From assembly GCF_027887165.1 (NCBI RefSeq), contig NC_077229.1, positions 346,437,380-346,501,379 of the forward strand: a stretch of DNA of 64,000 nucleotides, in the 5' to 3' direction. Below the pieces are notes generated by a model, which was not told where the DNA came from, did no database searches, and worked only from the letters and a program-made list of their open reading frames with translations. Every line of letters begins with the position of its first letter. Position 1 is the stretch's first letter. Below are positions 62,605 through 64,000 of this stretch, in pieces. Made by a program: the position numbers and the translations under genes. Origin of the DNA: Monodelphis domestica. Its lineage: Eukaryota > Chordata > Mammalia > Didelphimorphia > Didelphidae.

Positions 62605-62820
62605 AAAATTTTTTTTTCAAAACCTTCACCTTCTATCTTAAAATAGATAATACATATGTATTGGTTCCAAGACAGAGGAGTGGTAAGGACTAGACAATGG
62701 GGTTAAGTGACTTGCCCCCAGTCATACAGCTAAGCTAAGAAGTGCCTGAGGCCAAATTTGAACCCAAGCTCTCCCATCTCCAGGCCTGGCTCTCTATCCA
62801 CTGAGCCATCTAGCTGCTCC
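62605..62820 (-). mobile_element. MAR1-type SINE
   Basis: AAACCTTCACCTTCTATC, TGGGGTTAAGTGACTTGCC and ATCCACTGAGCCATCTAGCT mark a minus-oriented MAR1 element with a T-rich 3' end on plus. Confidence 0.85.
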
Positions 62821-64000
62821 CTCCTTAAACTTATTTTTGATGAATATATGATAATATATTTGTTAAATGTAAATGATTTATAAATAAGTCATGTAGTCAA
62901 GATGTGAAGGAGATGTGGTCATTGAGTGGAACTTCTTTTTGCATGTGGTGTAAGATGTTCTATACTTCTTGCAGCATCCCCAGTGTTTTCTAGGTTTTGT
63001 CTTTAGCCTAGGAGTTAGGGATTTTGGTTTATCAAAACCAGTTTTTTCCATTTCATTTGCTTCTTTGTGTTGTGTCCCTAATTTGTAATAGTTAAAGGAA
63101 TTGTTGAGGATTGAAGAGGTACAGGGGACATGGAAAGTTTTGTAACAGGGAATGGAGGAGTTGAAGGGACAGAGGGAATATAGATGTTGGTGAGGTAAAA
63201 AAGAGATACCCCTTGCTGAGAGGCTGTCTGTAAAAAATGGGGTTCAAAATGGGGTTCCTGAGAGAAATGGGCCAACTCTGATAGCCTGAGGGATGTCTTC
63301 TCTATTGATTGCTGTTGAAGATACCCCATGGAAGGTAGGCAGGGACCCTTCTGAGGGACAAGTCTATCCCCACCCCCCCACCAAGGTCCCCTGGTAGGGG
63401 TCCGATAAGGACCATTTATGGTTGAATGGCTGTGCTTAGATTCTGCTCCCTCTATGTCCCCCTGAAAAAGATAGTCCTCTTATCTGACTGTAAGTTATTT
63501 AACTCAAGATGAATTTAATAACAAGTTTGGATAGGGAAGATATCATGGTATAGGGAAGAGGGGTTCCCTATACTTTTCCCAGATTGGGTTTGAGTCTCTC
63601 TCAACTTTTGAGCTGAGTCCAGGCCTCACAGGCTGGTGGAGGGTTTCTTTTATCCCTGCCTATGCTATATCTGTGCTTGCTTTCTTAAGTTCAAAGTCTT
63701 TAGCAATAGACAGCACAAGGAAGAAAAGGTTCTGGTTGGGCCTATCTCTTAAGGCTAGTGCCCCTAAAGACCAGCATTACAGTTCAAACTGCACCCTTTA
63801 AATAATTTTGTTAGATGACATGATCACAGGAATCCAGGTAGAGCACACAGTTGGGAAAAATCTAGGAATAGAGGTACTTCTATCCAGAGACAGGGAGAGA
63901 GTGCTCCTTCCATTCTGAGGGCCAGGAAAGAGAGTCCTCGAGGGCCACTGTCACTCTCCAAGTTGCCCTTCCCTGCACCAACTGTCATTGTTGTCAATAT

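Larger units (their letters stand above)
50931..64000 (+). other. Region upstream of RELCH, presumed 5' region of the divergent gene
   Basis: After the CpG island the sequence returns to AT-rich repeat-filled DNA: SINEs (51540-51760, 54357-54600, 58107-58345), an LTR (53161-53850), a solo LTR (56671-56961), MAR1 elements, nested L1s (59400-61165) and an L2 (61195-62535). No coding exon of PIGN or any other gene was recognised. At 52262-52330 there is a strong T-run acceptor but no convincing exon. The last kilobase (63000-64000) is not assigned. Confidence 0.6.

Noticed and set aside
50931..64000. Search for PIGN coding exons on the plus strand
   Set aside because: No stretch matching the conserved N-terminal region was recognised. 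The PIGN assignment rests only on known gene order.
1..64000. tRNA genes
   Set aside because: Sequences with A- and B-box-like motifs are all heads of SINEs with degraded cloverleaves and A-rich or repeat tails.
1..64000. CRISPR arrays, operons, bacterial-type terminators or prophage
   Set aside because: No regularly spaced direct repeats with unique spacers; exon-intron structure and retrotransposons show vertebrate nuclear DNA.

Overview
This window looks like a nuclear chromosome segment of a therian mammal, most likely a marsupial (opossum-like). It is AT-rich and intron-dominated, with one CpG island. It is full of old L2, CR1/L3 and L1 fragments and of tRNA-derived SINEs whose consensus I know from marsupial genomes (MAR1-type and MIR/THER-like elements). 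Species cannot be fixed from the sequence alone.

The only host gene I can support with exons is RELCH (KIAA1468), on the minus strand. Exon 1, with the start codon at 50533, lies in a CpG island at about 49.9-51.3 kb. Exons 2 to 5 lie at 14442-14531, 3699-3770, 3527-3582 and 3308-3421. All five junctions have GT/AG sites and compatible phases, giving 292 continuous codons. Intron 1 is about 35 kb and intron 2 about 11 kb. The rest of the gene lies beyond the left edge. To the right of the CpG island the plus strand should be the 5' side of the divergent neighbour (PIGN in other mammals). I found no PIGN coding exon; only a possible untranslated first exon is suggested.

Intron 1 of RELCH holds the standout feature, a 3.7-kb retro-insertion at 33927-37610 bounded by a perfect 19-bp target-site duplication. 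Read on the minus strand it contains an unassigned 5' segment, a decayed retrocopy of the SANT-domain part of DNAJC1, a fused APE-type non-LTR retrotransposon (endonuclease, reverse transcriptase and C-terminal C2H2 zinc finger, with an internal deletion, stops and frameshifts), a short non-LINE tail and an A-rich end. The target sequence fits L1 endonuclease. This is best explained by L1 copying one chimeric DNAJC1-LINE transcript, or by template switching.

Other structure: a CR1/L3 LINE at 30.75-33.3 kb; many L2 segments, one still showing its reverse-transcriptase motif; a pair of LTRs of one endogenous-retrovirus family at 10.8 and 53.2 kb; a small solo LTR splitting a SINE at 56.7 kb; and a three-level nest (L1, then SINE, then younger L1) at 59.4-61.2 kb. 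Nothing resembling a CRISPR array, operon or intact viral gene was seen.
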